64,000 bases of DNA from an uncultured Bacteroidales bacterium (lineage in GTDB: Bacteria > Bacteroidota > Bacteroidia > Bacteroidales > Muribaculaceae). Location: the NCBI GenBank assembly GCA_947573135.1, contig CANPDU010000001.1, positions 1 through 64,000 of the forward strand, read 5' to 3'. The position numbers were made by a program, and so were the translations under genes. Every line of letters begins with the position of its first letter. The first letter of the stretch is position 1. Below the pieces are notes generated by a model. That model did no database searches. It was not told where the DNA came from and worked only from the letters and a program-made list of their open reading frames with translations. Of the stretch, positions 24,503-33,212 are shown one piece after another.

Positions 24503-25735
24503 ATGAAAATGACATTCAAGACAATCGCAGGCTGCATGTTTGCCGCTGTAATCGCGGCCGGCTGTTCGGACGACAAGCCTGCTCCGGGCAACGACACCCC
24601 CGACGCTCAGGAAGAGGCGCTCAAAGAAGTAATCAAAGATTATGTCGACTGCACAGTCGTGCCGACATACCGCGGGCTCGCCGACGCATCGGTGAAACTC
24701 GCCGAAGTGTGCGATCAGATGTGTGAGGCGGGAGTGGAAAATCTTACCGCCGATCAGATTTCACTCGCCGGTAAATACTGGATTGAGGCACGCCGTTACT
24801 GGGAGCTCAGCGAGGCATGGCTTTACGGCGCGGCCGCCGACTATAACATCGACCCCCATATCGACACATGGCCTCTCGACAAGACTGCAATGGAAGCTAT
24901 GCTCGGCAATGCCGCACAGATGGCTCAGATGAGCGACCGCGAGAGTGCCGGCGAGTATGTCGGTTCGTCGCTCGGTCAGGGTCTTCTCGGTTTCCATGCG
25001 ATCGAATATATGATTTTCGAGCCGTCGTCGGCTTCAGCCGTGACGACCTCTCCGCGTCCTGTCAGCCGCTTCACTCAGAATGAGCTTTACTATCTTGCCG
25101 CCGTCGCCGACGATCTGCGCAACTGCTGCATAAGACTGGAAGCGTCATGGGCCGACGAAGGCACCGTCAGCCAGGCCAAGCTCGATATACTCGACGAAGC
25201 CGAACTGTCATATGACAAAAACTACGGAGCTTATATGAAAAACGCCGGACAGGCCGGCAGCACCTATGTCAATTTTGCCGAAGCCGTGCAGGAACTTGTG
25301 ATAGGCGCTCAGGATATCGCCGACGAGGTCGGCAACCAGAAGATCGGTAATCCTGTCGGCTCGGGTCTCGCGGCAGATCCCGATTACATCGAGTCGCCCT
25401 ATGCGCTTAACTCGATCACTGACTTTATCGACAACATTCGTTCGGTCCGTCACGCCTATAAAGGATATGTAGCCGTCGACGGTGAAAACGAAACCTACAT
25501 CAAGCGTCCGACTCATACGCTCAGCGCATATGTCGCATCAGTCGACGCCGATCTCGACGCGCGCATCAACGCAGCCATCGACAACGCGATCGCAGCCATA
25601 TCAAAGATGCGTGAGCCGTTTGCATCGACCTCACAGGACGCATCGATGCGTGAGATCAACTTTGCGGCAGTCGACGCATGCAATGATCTCAATGATATTC
25701 TTGATGAACTGATCGACCTAATCCATAGAAACTGA
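24503..25735 (+). CDS. Imelysin-family lipoprotein
   Basis: 410 residues with a lipoprotein signal (VIAAGC). It has the imelysin core: a helical bundle with TWPLD near residue 130 and the GxHxxE motif in LLGFHAIEYMIFE (H165, E168). A second helical repeat follows. Imelysins such as IrpA and the EfeO M75 domain are iron-regulated envelope proteins thought to bind iron or haem; peptidase activity is doubtful. The stop overlaps the ATG of the dihaem gene by one base (TGATG). Confidence 0.9.
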   Translation: MKMTFKTIAGCMFAAVIAAGCSDDKPAPGNDTPDAQEEALKEVIKDYVDCTVVPTYRGLADASVKLAEVCDQMCEAGVENLTADQISLAGKYWIEARRYWELSEAWLYGAAADYNIDPHIDTWPLDKTAMEAMLGNAAQMAQMSDRESAGEYVGSSLGQGLLGFHAIEYMIFEPSSASAVTTSPRPVSRFTQNELYYLAAVADDLRNCCIRLEASWADEGTVSQAKLDILDEAELSYDKNYGAYMKNAGQAGSTYVNFAEAVQELVIGAQDIADEVGNQKIGNPVGSGLAADPDYIESPYALNSITDFIDNIRSVRHAYKGYVAVDGENETYIKRPTHTLSAYVASVDADLDARINAAIDNAIAAISKMREPFASTSQDASMREINFAAVDACNDLNDILDELIDLIHRN

Positions 25736-27399
25736 TGAAAAAAGGATATATTTTTACGGCCGTCGTGTCTGCGGCCGTGGTATTTGCGGCGTGTTCCGAC
25801 AAGGACACGCCCAATGTGCCCGGCGGTGAAACTTCCGAACTTCCCGACTGGTATTATGCCGGCGGCAAACTCGGAACATCGTATATAACCACGTCGGCAG
25901 CCTTCGAGCAGCCGACGGCAAGCGTCGAGAATTCGGGCATGATGGCGTCGTTCAAGCGCGGCGAGCAGCTGTTCGAGAAAAATTATGTGAGCAACAGCGA
26001 GGGAGTCAGAAGCGGTCTGGGACCGACGTATATCCGGTCATCGTGCATGCACTGTCATCCCGGCTACGGCCACGGCAAGTCGCAGCCCGACGGAGCGTTC
26101 CGCACCAACGAGGCCGGCAACGGCTATCTGCTCGTGGTCTATAATCCGGCGACACAGGGCTATGTCAACTGGCTCGCCGGCATGCCTCAGGGTCATGCCG
26201 TAGCGCCTTTCAAAGCTCCTCTCGACGAAGATCAGGTGACGATAAAATGGCATGAGTACACCGATGCTACCGGCAACCGTTTTGACGACGGGGAGACATA
26301 TTCGCTGCGCTATCCGGAAGTGACGATGCCGCCGACGGCCGTCTACGCCTACCGTCAGGGTGTGCTGTCGGCAGAGCAGATGGGCGACTATGAGGTGAAA
26401 CTCGAGTCGACAATCGGAATCTACGGCACGGGCCTTCTCGACGCCATTTCCGACGCAGACATTCTGGCCCAGTATGCCAAAGAGGAAACTGACGGTTATA
26501 TGCCCAACGGCCTTAATCCGGCGATATTCGGCTCGGGTGACTGGAAAGGCCAGTACACATCGAAGGAAGCGACGTCAGACAAGCAGAAATATCCGTTCCG
26601 CTACACATATGCCCTTTCGCGCGGTCCTCTGCAGGATGCGGCCGGAGCCAACGCCTACTGGAACATCACCAACGTGACCCGTTCGGACCGCCGCTATCAT
26701 TACAAGGACGCCGGCGGCTACTATTCGGTCGCCGCATCAAAAGACCCCGAAGTTCAGGCAGCCTTTGCGTCGTATATCGCCCAGATCGATCCTGAAAGGA
26801 CTCATCCGGAGTGGTTCACCGAAGACGCCGAGCAGAATATACTCGCATATCTGAACTCAACCACGCTCGATCCGGAGGCAAGCGATCAGAACTATATCGA
26901 CCTGATGGTATTGCACCGCGGCCTGGCAGTGCCGGCCGTGCGCAATATCAAGGATCCTGACGTGGCGCGTGGGAAAGAACTCTTCGAGCAGATCGGCTGC
27001 GCATATTGCCACAGGCCGTCATGGACGACCGGCAGCGACGAGATCCGCGATCCGGCCTCGTTCTTCACCGCAATGTCGTCGGGCCGCGAGCTTCCGCGCT
27101 ATCCCTACCAGACAATCTGGCCCTACACGGATATGGTCCAGCACAAACTGCATATGGTCAACGACATCCGCAACGGATGGTGCCGCACGACGCCGCTCTG
27201 GGGCCGCGGACTCCACCGCAAGGTCACCGGCTCGCCTTACGACGACCGGCTTCATGACTGCCGCGCACGCACGACGCTTGAGGCAATCATGTGGCACGGC
27301 GTGTCGGAGCAGAGCGATGCCTACCGATCGGTGACAGCATTCCGCGCTTTGTCGAAGGCCGACCGTGAGGCTGTGATCAAATTTCTTGACTCTATCTGA
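25735..27399 (+). CDS. Di-haem oxidoreductase (DUF1111-type c cytochrome), lipoprotein
   Basis: 554 residues with lipobox VVFAAC. Two CxxCH haem sites are visible: CMHCH at residues 104-108 and CAYCH at 422-426. This is the normal two-haem arrangement of the family, related to MauG-like enzymes and cytochrome peroxidases. It should act in the periplasm or on the outer leaflet, transferring electrons to or from a substrate. It overlaps the imelysin stop and the cytochrome maturation start by one base each, so all are made together. Confidence 0.9.
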   Translation: MKKGYIFTAVVSAAVVFAACSDKDTPNVPGGETSELPDWYYAGGKLGTSYITTSAAFEQPTASVENSGMMASFKRGEQLFEKNYVSNSEGVRSGLGPTYIRSSCMHCHPGYGHGKSQPDGAFRTNEAGNGYLLVVYNPATQGYVNWLAGMPQGHAVAPFKAPLDEDQVTIKWHEYTDATGNRFDDGETYSLRYPEVTMPPTAVYAYRQGVLSAEQMGDYEVKLESTIGIYGTGLLDAISDADILAQYAKEETDGYMPNGLNPAIFGSGDWKGQYTSKEATSDKQKYPFRYTYALSRGPLQDAAGANAYWNITNVTRSDRRYHYKDAGGYYSVAASKDPEVQAAFASYIAQIDPERTHPEWFTEDAEQNILAYLNSTTLDPEASDQNYIDLMVLHRGLAVPAVRNIKDPDVARGKELFEQIGCAYCHRPSWTTGSDEIRDPASFFTAMSSGRELPRYPYQTIWPYTDMVQHKLHMVNDIRNGWCRTTPLWGRGLHRKVTGSPYDDRLHDCRARTTLEAIMWHGVSEQSDAYRSVTAFRALSKADREAVIKFLDSI

Positions 27400-29393
27400 T
27401 GGCGGCATTCGTCCTTCTGGCGGTTATCATAGCGGCTCTGGTTGCGATCAGCTGCATTCCGGGCGCCGAATACCTTTATAGCTCGCTCCCCATGATTTTA
27501 TTGTGGGGAGCGCTGGCTGTATCATCGGCGTGGTATATCGTAAGGCGCAGACTTTACAGGCGCGGAGTGCTGTTTCTGCTACATATATCTCTGCTTGTAA
27601 TCCTTACGGGAGCCGTTGTCACCCATTTTGCCGGGCACACTGATACAATCAGCGTGAGGACCGGCGGGACGGTAAGGGCCGGAGAGCTGAACATCACACT
27701 GAATGATTTTTCAATAATATATTATCCCGGAACTTCTGCGCCTCAGGATTTTGTGAGTGAGCTGGAGATCAACGGCGAAGAGCAGACAGTGTCGATGAAC
27801 AATGTCGCTTCTGTCGGCGGCTACCGCATATTTCAGACATCATATGACGCAGATCTCGGCGGCAGCACACTTACGGTCACTTATGATCCGGCCGGTACGG
27901 CAGTAACCTACTTCGGCTACGGACTGCTGTTTCTGTCGATGGTGCTGTGGCTGATAGTCAGATCAAAAGGGCACCGGACGATAGCGGCGGCTATGATTGT
28001 GTTTTCGTCGGCCGCAGTCTCGGCAGCTGAGCCTGATGTGTTGCCGGCCGAAGTTGCCGAGGAATTCGGAGAACTGTCGGTCTACCATAACGGACGCATC
28101 GCTCCGCTCTCGACTCTGGCCGGAGATTTCACGCGTAAGCTCACCGGCGCATCGGGTTATCACGGTCTGTCGGACGAGCAGGTGCTGACAGGATGGCTCT
28201 TCTACTATGATTCATGGAAGGCGGAGCCGTGCATCGCCATCAAGGACAAACCGACGCGCAGAGAGCTCGGCGCCGGGAAAGTCGCGCTGACAGATTTCTT
28301 TGACGCCGCCGGTTATCGCTTTGAGGATAATAAACATGCCGAAGCAAATGAAAAATTTGCGATAGCGTCATCGGCGGCGACAGGGTCGATATGGAAAATA
28401 TTTCCGTATGAAAGGGCTGACGGCACCGTCGAATGGCTGTCGCCGGTCGATGATATGCCTGACGACATGCCGGTCGAAGAGTGGCATATCGCTCGGCACA
28501 GCCTCAATTATATCGCCCGGCTGGTCGACGAGCAGAACTGGGCGGAGGTGTCGAAGGTCATCACGCAGCTTGCCAATTTTCAGGCCAGACAGCTGGGGCC
28601 GATGCTGCCGTCGCGATGGCAGACCGTCAGTGAGCGGCTGTATCTGAAGATGGCTCTGTCGGTGGTGCCGGCGATAGTAATGCTATTGGCCGGACTGGTG
28701 TTTCTGATATTCCGTTTCCGGAGACTGACTTTTGCCGCGCTCATTATCTCACTTGCGTGGGTCGCGTCGATGATAGCGTTCAACTGGATAGCGTCGGGTC
28801 ACGCGCCGTGTTCGAACGGTGAAGAGACGATGCAGTTGCTTGCGCTGTGTACACTGACGTTTACATTGTTTTTAAGGCGGCGTTCGCGTTCGGTCATACC
28901 GCTGGGACTGATAATAGCGTCGCTTGCGCTCATAGTGTCGTCGATCGGGCATCGTTCGCCGCAGGTGACGCAGCTTATGCCCGTGCTTAACTCTCCTCTG
29001 CTGAGCATACATGTGCTGGCGGTGATGCTCGCCTACTCGCTGCTGGCGATAATGGCAATGTCGGGGATACTCTGGCTCGCGGGACGCCGCGACATGCTGC
29101 CTACGGCGCGCACGCTGCTTTGTCCGGCCGTGTTTCTGCTGGCTGCCGGGATCTTTATCGGCGCGATATGGGCCAATCAGTCGTGGGGGAGATACTGGGG
29201 CTGGGATCCGAAAGAGGTGTGGGCGCTGATCACGATGCTTATCTACAGTTTCCCGCTCCATGATCAGGGAGCGCTCAAATTTTTCAGGCGCGACAAAGTG
29301 TTTGCGATCTTCTGTGCGGCGGCTTTTTTAAGTGTGCTGATGACCTACTTCGGAGTCAATTTCATTTTAGGCGGCCTCCATTCCTACAGCTGA
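27399..29393 (+). CDS. Fused ResB/CcsA cytochrome c maturation protein (CcsBA-like)
   Basis: 664 residues. The N-terminal part has ResB/CcsB-type helices with a periplasmic domain (IYYPGTSAPQDFVSELEING) followed by a large periplasmic loop. The C-terminal half is CcsA with the tryptophan-rich haem-handling motif WGRYWGWDPKEVW near residue 600, plus histidines in neighbouring helices. It exports haem and attaches it to CxxCH apocytochromes (system II). Placed directly after the dihaem protein, it probably matures that cytochrome. Confidence 0.88.
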   Translation: MAAFVLLAVIIAALVAISCIPGAEYLYSSLPMILLWGALAVSSAWYIVRRRLYRRGVLFLLHISLLVILTGAVVTHFAGHTDTISVRTGGTVRAGELNITLNDFSIIYYPGTSAPQDFVSELEINGEEQTVSMNNVASVGGYRIFQTSYDADLGGSTLTVTYDPAGTAVTYFGYGLLFLSMVLWLIVRSKGHRTIAAAMIVFSSAAVSAAEPDVLPAEVAEEFGELSVYHNGRIAPLSTLAGDFTRKLTGASGYHGLSDEQVLTGWLFYYDSWKAEPCIAIKDKPTRRELGAGKVALTDFFDAAGYRFEDNKHAEANEKFAIASSAATGSIWKIFPYERADGTVEWLSPVDDMPDDMPVEEWHIARHSLNYIARLVDEQNWAEVSKVITQLANFQARQLGPMLPSRWQTVSERLYLKMALSVVPAIVMLLAGLVFLIFRFRRLTFAALIISLAWVASMIAFNWIASGHAPCSNGEETMQLLALCTLTFTLFLRRRSRSVIPLGLIIASLALIVSSIGHRSPQVTQLMPVLNSPLLSIHVLAVMLAYSLLAIMAMSGILWLAGRRDMLPTARTLLCPAVFLLAAGIFIGAIWANQSWGRYWGWDPKEVWALITMLIYSFPLHDQGALKFFRRDKVFAIFCAAAFLSVLMTYFGVNFILGGLHSYS

Positions 29394-29424
29394 TTTGGGA
29401 AATGGATGTCCCCACAGCAAGTTA

Positions 29425-29487
29425 TGCGTCTCCGACGCATTTTTTTGCGGCGTGTTTTTCAGGACGCACGGATCGGGCGTCCCTATG
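29425..29487 (+). repeat. Hairpin-containing repeat, left of the ATPase gene; terminator of the cytochrome operon
   Basis: TGCGTC-TCC-GACGCA followed by eight T residues (29425-29447) is a good rho-independent terminator for the operon ending at 29393. The block continues GCGGCGTG, TTTTT, AGGACGCACGG and so on. About 60 bp are repeated in the same orientation at 31086-31150, on the other side of the ATPase gene. Confidence 0.7.
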
Positions 29488-29488
29488 G

Positions 29489-30847
29489 TTAATCAATAAA
29501 TGCCTCGGTTACATTTGATATGTTTTCAAAAAACATGACATAATAAACAGGGATATACGTTATACCGTTTTTGATATATACGTTACGTTCATTAGACAGG
29601 ACGTATGCTTTTCTGACGTTGTATTCATCGGTTGACAAAAAACGGGTTAAAGCACTGTGGATGCTATAATCCTTACCTGATTTGACCTCAATAGGGATGT
29701 TGGTCAGATTGTCTGCATCATCAATCAGAAAATCCACCTCTCCATTTTTTTTATTATCATAATAATAAAGGTTATATCCATGTGCTTTCAGCTCCTGAGC
29801 AACGACTGTTTCATAGACTGAACCAAGATTGATACTCCTGATGTCATCCATTATGGCCTTGATGTTATTTCGGTAATAAAGCGATGATAAGATACCCACA
29901 TCGTTAAGGTAAAGTTTAAGCAGATTCTTACCGCTATTCTCGATCAAAGGATATGAGGGCTTGCTTATAGCCTTGACTTCAAGCGCGACTCCCGCAGAAA
30001 TCAAATAGTCAAATTCTTCAAGATAATTCTCTGTCCTTTTCCAATTTAAGTTCTCAATGTTCCTTATAACCATTCTTTTCTTTTTATTCTCTAAAGTTGA
30101 AGGAAGCATTTCGTAAATCCGCCGTATCTTCAGACGCCGGTTATGCTCTTCTTCGTATTTGGTGCAGTCTACTTCATATAAATCGTGTATTTCGTTTTGG
30201 ACAGATCTTATTTCGACGATATTACGACTATTAACGAAAGTATCGACAGCTTTAGGGAGACCACCAACAATGAGATATTTTTTAAATAAATCTATCATTT
30301 TATTATGGATGGTCTCCGACAGACCCTCATTGTTTTTAAAATTATCTCTCATGGCTTCGATGGCAGTAGCCCCAACGTTGTTGGCAATAAGAAACTCCTC
30401 AAAGTCCATAGGGTACATGTGTTCCACATCAAGACTTCCCATCGGAACAGACTGTGTGTTTTTCAATGTAATTCCCAAAAGCGATCCACTGGCAATGTAA
30501 GTGAAGCGATTTTCTTGCATAAGAAACTTCACGAGGGTCAAAAGATGACCGTAGGCTTGTATTTCATCGATGAATACGAGAGTGTTATTCCGATCTTTCA
30601 TTTTATCTCCGGCCACAACGCTCAACGACATGTAGAAATCTTTGGTAGTCTTTGCTTCAGCAAATATACGTTCGCCGAGCTTGTCTTCCTCCATATTGAT
30701 TTCAATAAAATTGGGGAACATTTTTTGTCCGACATGTCGGATAATATATGATTTGCCTATCTGACGCGCGCCGTCAATCACCAGCATTCTGCCGGAGTTA
30801 GAGGACAGGTATTGTTCTATTCGTTCGGTGATTTTTCTATATAGCAT
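29489..30847 (-). CDS. AAA ATPase with DUF4143 (archaeal-type ATPase)
   Basis: 452 residues. The P-loop reads DGARQIGKS near residue 25, Walker B is LVFIDEIQAY near residue 90, and a sensor motif YIASGSLLG follows. DUF4143 occupies about 200-410, with the VEVKSGKD-like segment (EVDFLIDD, IEVKSGKD) that resembles a PD-(D/E)xK nuclease core. These ATPases are common accessory genes in Bacteroidales with no settled function. The upstream region carries three 12-bp repeats at a 33-bp period, and 60-bp direct repeats flank the gene. Confidence 0.85.
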   Translation of the reverse strand: MLYRKITERIEQYLSSNSGRMLVIDGARQIGKSYIIRHVGQKMFPNFIEINMEEDKLGERIFAEAKTTKDFYMSLSVVAGDKMKDRNNTLVFIDEIQAYGHLLTLVKFLMQENRFTYIASGSLLGITLKNTQSVPMGSLDVEHMYPMDFEEFLIANNVGATAIEAMRDNFKNNEGLSETIHNKMIDLFKKYLIVGGLPKAVDTFVNSRNIVEIRSVQNEIHDLYEVDCTKYEEEHNRRLKIRRIYEMLPSTLENKKKRMVIRNIENLNWKRTENYLEEFDYLISAGVALEVKAISKPSYPLIENSGKNLLKLYLNDVGILSSLYYRNNIKAIMDDIRSINLGSVYETVVAQELKAHGYNLYYYDNKKNGEVDFLIDDADNLTNIPIEVKSGKDYSIHSALTRFLSTDEYNVRKAYVLSNERNVYIKNGITYIPVYYVMFFENISNVTEAFID

Positions 30848-30868
30848 ATAATTAGGCGTTTATTGCTG

Positions 30869-30876
30869 CAAATATA
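30869..30876 (-). promoter_or_regulatory. -7 box of the DUF4143 ATPase gene
   Basis: Minus-strand TATATTTG lies 22-29 bases upstream of the ATG. No separate -33 TTTG is present; that position falls inside the first of the GGAAAACGCAGT repeats, which suggests that a regulator bound there controls the promoter. Confidence 0.5.
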
Positions 30877-30894
30877 TGAAATTATATTGAAAAG

Positions 30895-30993
30895 ACTGCG
30901 TTTTCCATAGATTTTTAGGGTCGTTTTACTGCGTTTTCCTATAAAATTTGTCATCAAAGAACTGCGTTTTCCGATTTTTTGATGTCGGTGATG
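30895..30993 (-). repeat. Three 12-bp repeats with exact 33-bp period upstream of the ATPase gene
   Basis: ACTGCGTTTTCC occurs at 30895-30906, 30928-30939 and 30961-30972; on the coding strand of the ATPase this is GGAAAACGCAGT. The 21 bases between copies are unrelated to each other. The period is close to three helical turns, so three protein subunits would sit on one DNA face. This looks like an operator array rather than a CRISPR. Confidence 0.7.
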
Positions 30994-31012
30994 TGCCGCC
31001 TCGCCGAGGCGG
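30990..31012 (+). repeat. REP-like palindrome (GTGCCGCCTC-GCC-GAGGCGG)
   Basis: A 7-bp perfect stem CCGCCTC/GAGGCGG preceded by GATGTG. The same 23 bases, in reverse orientation and with one change, occur at 57110-57132. A shorter copy is at 56968-56982. Confidence 0.6.
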
Positions 31013-31085
31013 AAGTGGGAGGAGAGGCTTGGCCGGCTCCCACAAACCGCGCCATCCGGCGCTTATTGTAGGTTTTCACATGTTT

Positions 31086-31150
31086 TGCGTCTCCGACGCA
31101 TTTTTGCGGCGTGATTTTTAGGAGGCACGGGCCGCGTGTGTCCGTACGTT
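31086..31150 (+). repeat. Hairpin-containing repeat, right of the ATPase gene
   Basis: Contains TGCGTC-TCC-GACGCA-TTTTT at 31086-31105 and then GCGGCGTG, TTTTTAGGAGGCACGG. It matches the block at 29425-29487 in the same orientation. It lies 3' of gldE, but its T-tract points the other way. Confidence 0.65.
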
Positions 31151-31163
31151 TTTCGGGGAGGAA

Positions 31164-32441
31164 TTATTCTTCTGCGGGGGGGAGGGTGAGGCGGATGAGT
31201 TCGAGGCGGTTGGCGGATTTTTTTAGGATGTCGAAACGCTGATCTCCGATCATTACCGTATCGCTTTCGGCGGGAATGTTTCCTGTGGAATGGAGAATGT
31301 AGCCTGCGATGGTCTGGTATGCGTCGTCTTCGGGGAGGTCGAGGTCGAAGTGCTCGTTGATCCATGCTATCTCACAACGGCCGGAGAATTCATATACACC
31401 GGGAGCGACGGTCCTGGCGGTGAGTTTAGTGCTGTCGTGTTCGTCCTGGATGTCGCCGAATATTTCCTCGACGAGGTCTTCGAGGGTGATTAGTCCGGCT
31501 GTGCCGCCGAATTCGTCGATCACTATCGCAACAGATTTTTTCTGCTGGAGCATGCGTCGCATCATTTTGTTGGCCAATAGATTTTCAGGGGCATAAAGGA
31601 CGGGCATTATATGGTCGCGCCACTCTGATTCGGGCTCGAAAAGCTCGCGGACGTGTATATAGCCGAGTATATTGTCGATGTCGTCGTGATAGACGATGAT
31701 TTTTGATCGTCCGGTGCGAGTGAAGAGTTCCGAAAGATTTTCGCGTGAAGTAGTATCGATGTTTACGGCAATAATCTCATTGCGGGGAATCATGCAGTCG
31801 CGCAGGTGAGTCGATGAGAAATCGAGGGCGTTATGGAAAATTTTCACCTCGTTTTCGACCCGTGTTTTTTTCTCCTCCATAGTGTCGATGGTTTCCTCAA
31901 GGTAGTCGTTGAGGTCTCCGATAGATATAGCGCGCAATCCGGACGAAGAGTCTCTGACTCCGAGAAGTTTCATAAGCATGCGTGAGAGCCATGTAGAGAA
32001 AAGCGAAAGCGGATACAGCAGGATATAGAAAAAGAAGATCGGCAGGGCGAAAACTTTTAGAGAGCGGTTTGGATTGATGCCGAAGACAGTCTTTGGAATG
32101 AATTCTCCGGCGAGGAGTATGATGCCGGTTGAGATAAGAGTCTGGGCAATCAGGATCAGGGCTTCGCTGGACGTCCATTGTTCGATGACCGGTTCGAGCA
32201 GAGCTGCGGCGGCCATGCCGTATATGACGAGCACGATATTGTTGCCGACAAGAATTGAAGAGATGAAAAACTCGGAGTTTGCGTAAAAACGGTTTATAAT
32301 ACGGGCGATGAATCCACCCTGTTTGACGTCGATCTCGACCCGGACTCGGTCGGATGTGACGTAGGCCATCTCGCAACCGGAAAACAAAGCCGAGATCAGC
32401 ATGGAGACTACTCCAATTATAATCCATGTTGTAACATCCAT
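31164..32441 (-). CDS. gldE: CNNM/HlyC-type membrane protein, GldE-like
   Basis: 425 residues. Four membrane helices form the DUF21/CNNM domain (about 1-190), followed by two CBS domains (IPRNEIIAV, GYIHVRELF, IDEFGGTAGLITLEDLVEE) and a C-terminal CorC_HlyC domain. This is the GldE architecture; GldE supports gliding and type IX secretion in motile relatives. In non-motile Bacteroidales a role in ion transport or the envelope is more likely. It starts six bases after the lptC stop. Confidence 0.88.
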   Translation of the reverse strand: MDVTTWIIIGVVSMLISALFSGCEMAYVTSDRVRVEIDVKQGGFIARIINRFYANSEFFISSILVGNNIVLVIYGMAAAALLEPVIEQWTSSEALILIAQTLISTGIILLAGEFIPKTVFGINPNRSLKVFALPIFFFYILLYPLSLFSTWLSRMLMKLLGVRDSSSGLRAISIGDLNDYLEETIDTMEEKKTRVENEVKIFHNALDFSSTHLRDCMIPRNEIIAVNIDTTSRENLSELFTRTGRSKIIVYHDDIDNILGYIHVRELFEPESEWRDHIMPVLYAPENLLANKMMRRMLQQKKSVAIVIDEFGGTAGLITLEDLVEEIFGDIQDEHDSTKLTARTVAPGVYEFSGRCEIAWINEHFDLDLPEDDAYQTIAGYILHSTGNIPAESDTVMIGDQRFDILKKSANRLELIRLTLPPAEE

Positions 32442-32447
32442 GATCTG

Positions 32448-33212
32448 TTATATCTTATCGCTGGTTTGAAGTTTTAGCCGCTGATTTCCGTCGGGAGCGG
32501 GCGCCGGTGTGAGAGTCTGCTGCGGGGCGGCAGCCGGTGCAACAGTCCGTTTTGGAGCCTGACGGCGGCGGTCGGCCGGTCTGATTGTATCGGGGGAAGA
32601 TACACTGTCGGTCACAGATTCGCTGTCAGAAGAGAATTTACGGTTTACGGGAAGTATGGCAGTGGGGTTGTTGATAGTATAGGCAGTCATGTTTTCGTTT
32701 GATTCGAAGCCGTAGCCTTCGATAATGCGGTCAGACCGGACGATGTGGATAAAAGAGTCGGTGAATACGCGACGTTTTGCCTGGTCCCAGAAAAGTTGCT
32801 GTGAAAGAAACGAATCGCGCAATGTGTTGACCATAATCACGTGTCCGTCGAGTCTCCAGAGTCGTTTGCGGCTGAAGTAAATCGCCGAGTCGCAGACCAT
32901 TGTTGCGTCGGGATTGAGCCGGAGGTCATACTGCTGCAGGTCGAGTCCGTCGGGAAATCGCCAGAAAGGTTCGGAGGCTTCCTCGAACATCATCCAGACG
33001 GGAGTCGAAATATGGTATCGAGTATAACCGGAGTCAGAAATGAATGTCTCCACGTCGTAAGTCGTCATAGTCGGAGAGCGGTCCCCGTCGCCTATATTGG
33101 CCACGTAAGAACGTTCCTTCTCGCCGCAAGCGGCAGCGGCGAGAAGCATGAACACCAGTGCGGGCAAACATCGCATGCCTGTCGGGACACTTTTACGACG
33201 CGACTGTATCAT
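32448..33212 (-). CDS. lptC: LPS export periplasmic lipoprotein LptC
   Basis: 254 residues from ATG 33212, which overlaps the stop of the upstream outer membrane protein (TGATG). The lipobox AAAAC is followed by the LptC beta-jellyroll (YDVETFISDSGYTRYHIST, VWMMFEEA, DGHVIMVNTLRDSFLSQQL). A C-terminal tail of about 60 residues is rich in proline and alanine. It bridges LPS from LptBFG to LptA across the periplasm. Position in the coaX/OMP/gldE cluster is typical for Bacteroidales. Confidence 0.9.
   Translation of the reverse strand: MIQSRRKSVPTGMRCLPALVFMLLAAAACGEKERSYVANIGDGDRSPTMTTYDVETFISDSGYTRYHISTPVWMMFEEASEPFWRFPDGLDLQQYDLRLNPDATMVCDSAIYFSRKRLWRLDGHVIMVNTLRDSFLSQQLFWDQAKRRVFTDSFIHIVRSDRIIEGYGFESNENMTAYTINNPTAILPVNRKFSSDSESVTDSVSSPDTIRPADRRRQAPKRTVAPAAAPQQTLTPAPAPDGNQRLKLQTSDKI

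Noticed and set aside
30895..30993. CRISPR-like array (12-bp repeat, 21-bp spacers)
   Set aside because: The repeat is too short, there are only three copies, no cas gene is present, and the position over a promoter fits an operator array better.
31897..32427. 176-codon minus-strand frame
   Set aside because: It lies in another frame of the GldE gene, which has clear domains; the product is arginine/histidine-rich as expected of a shadow.
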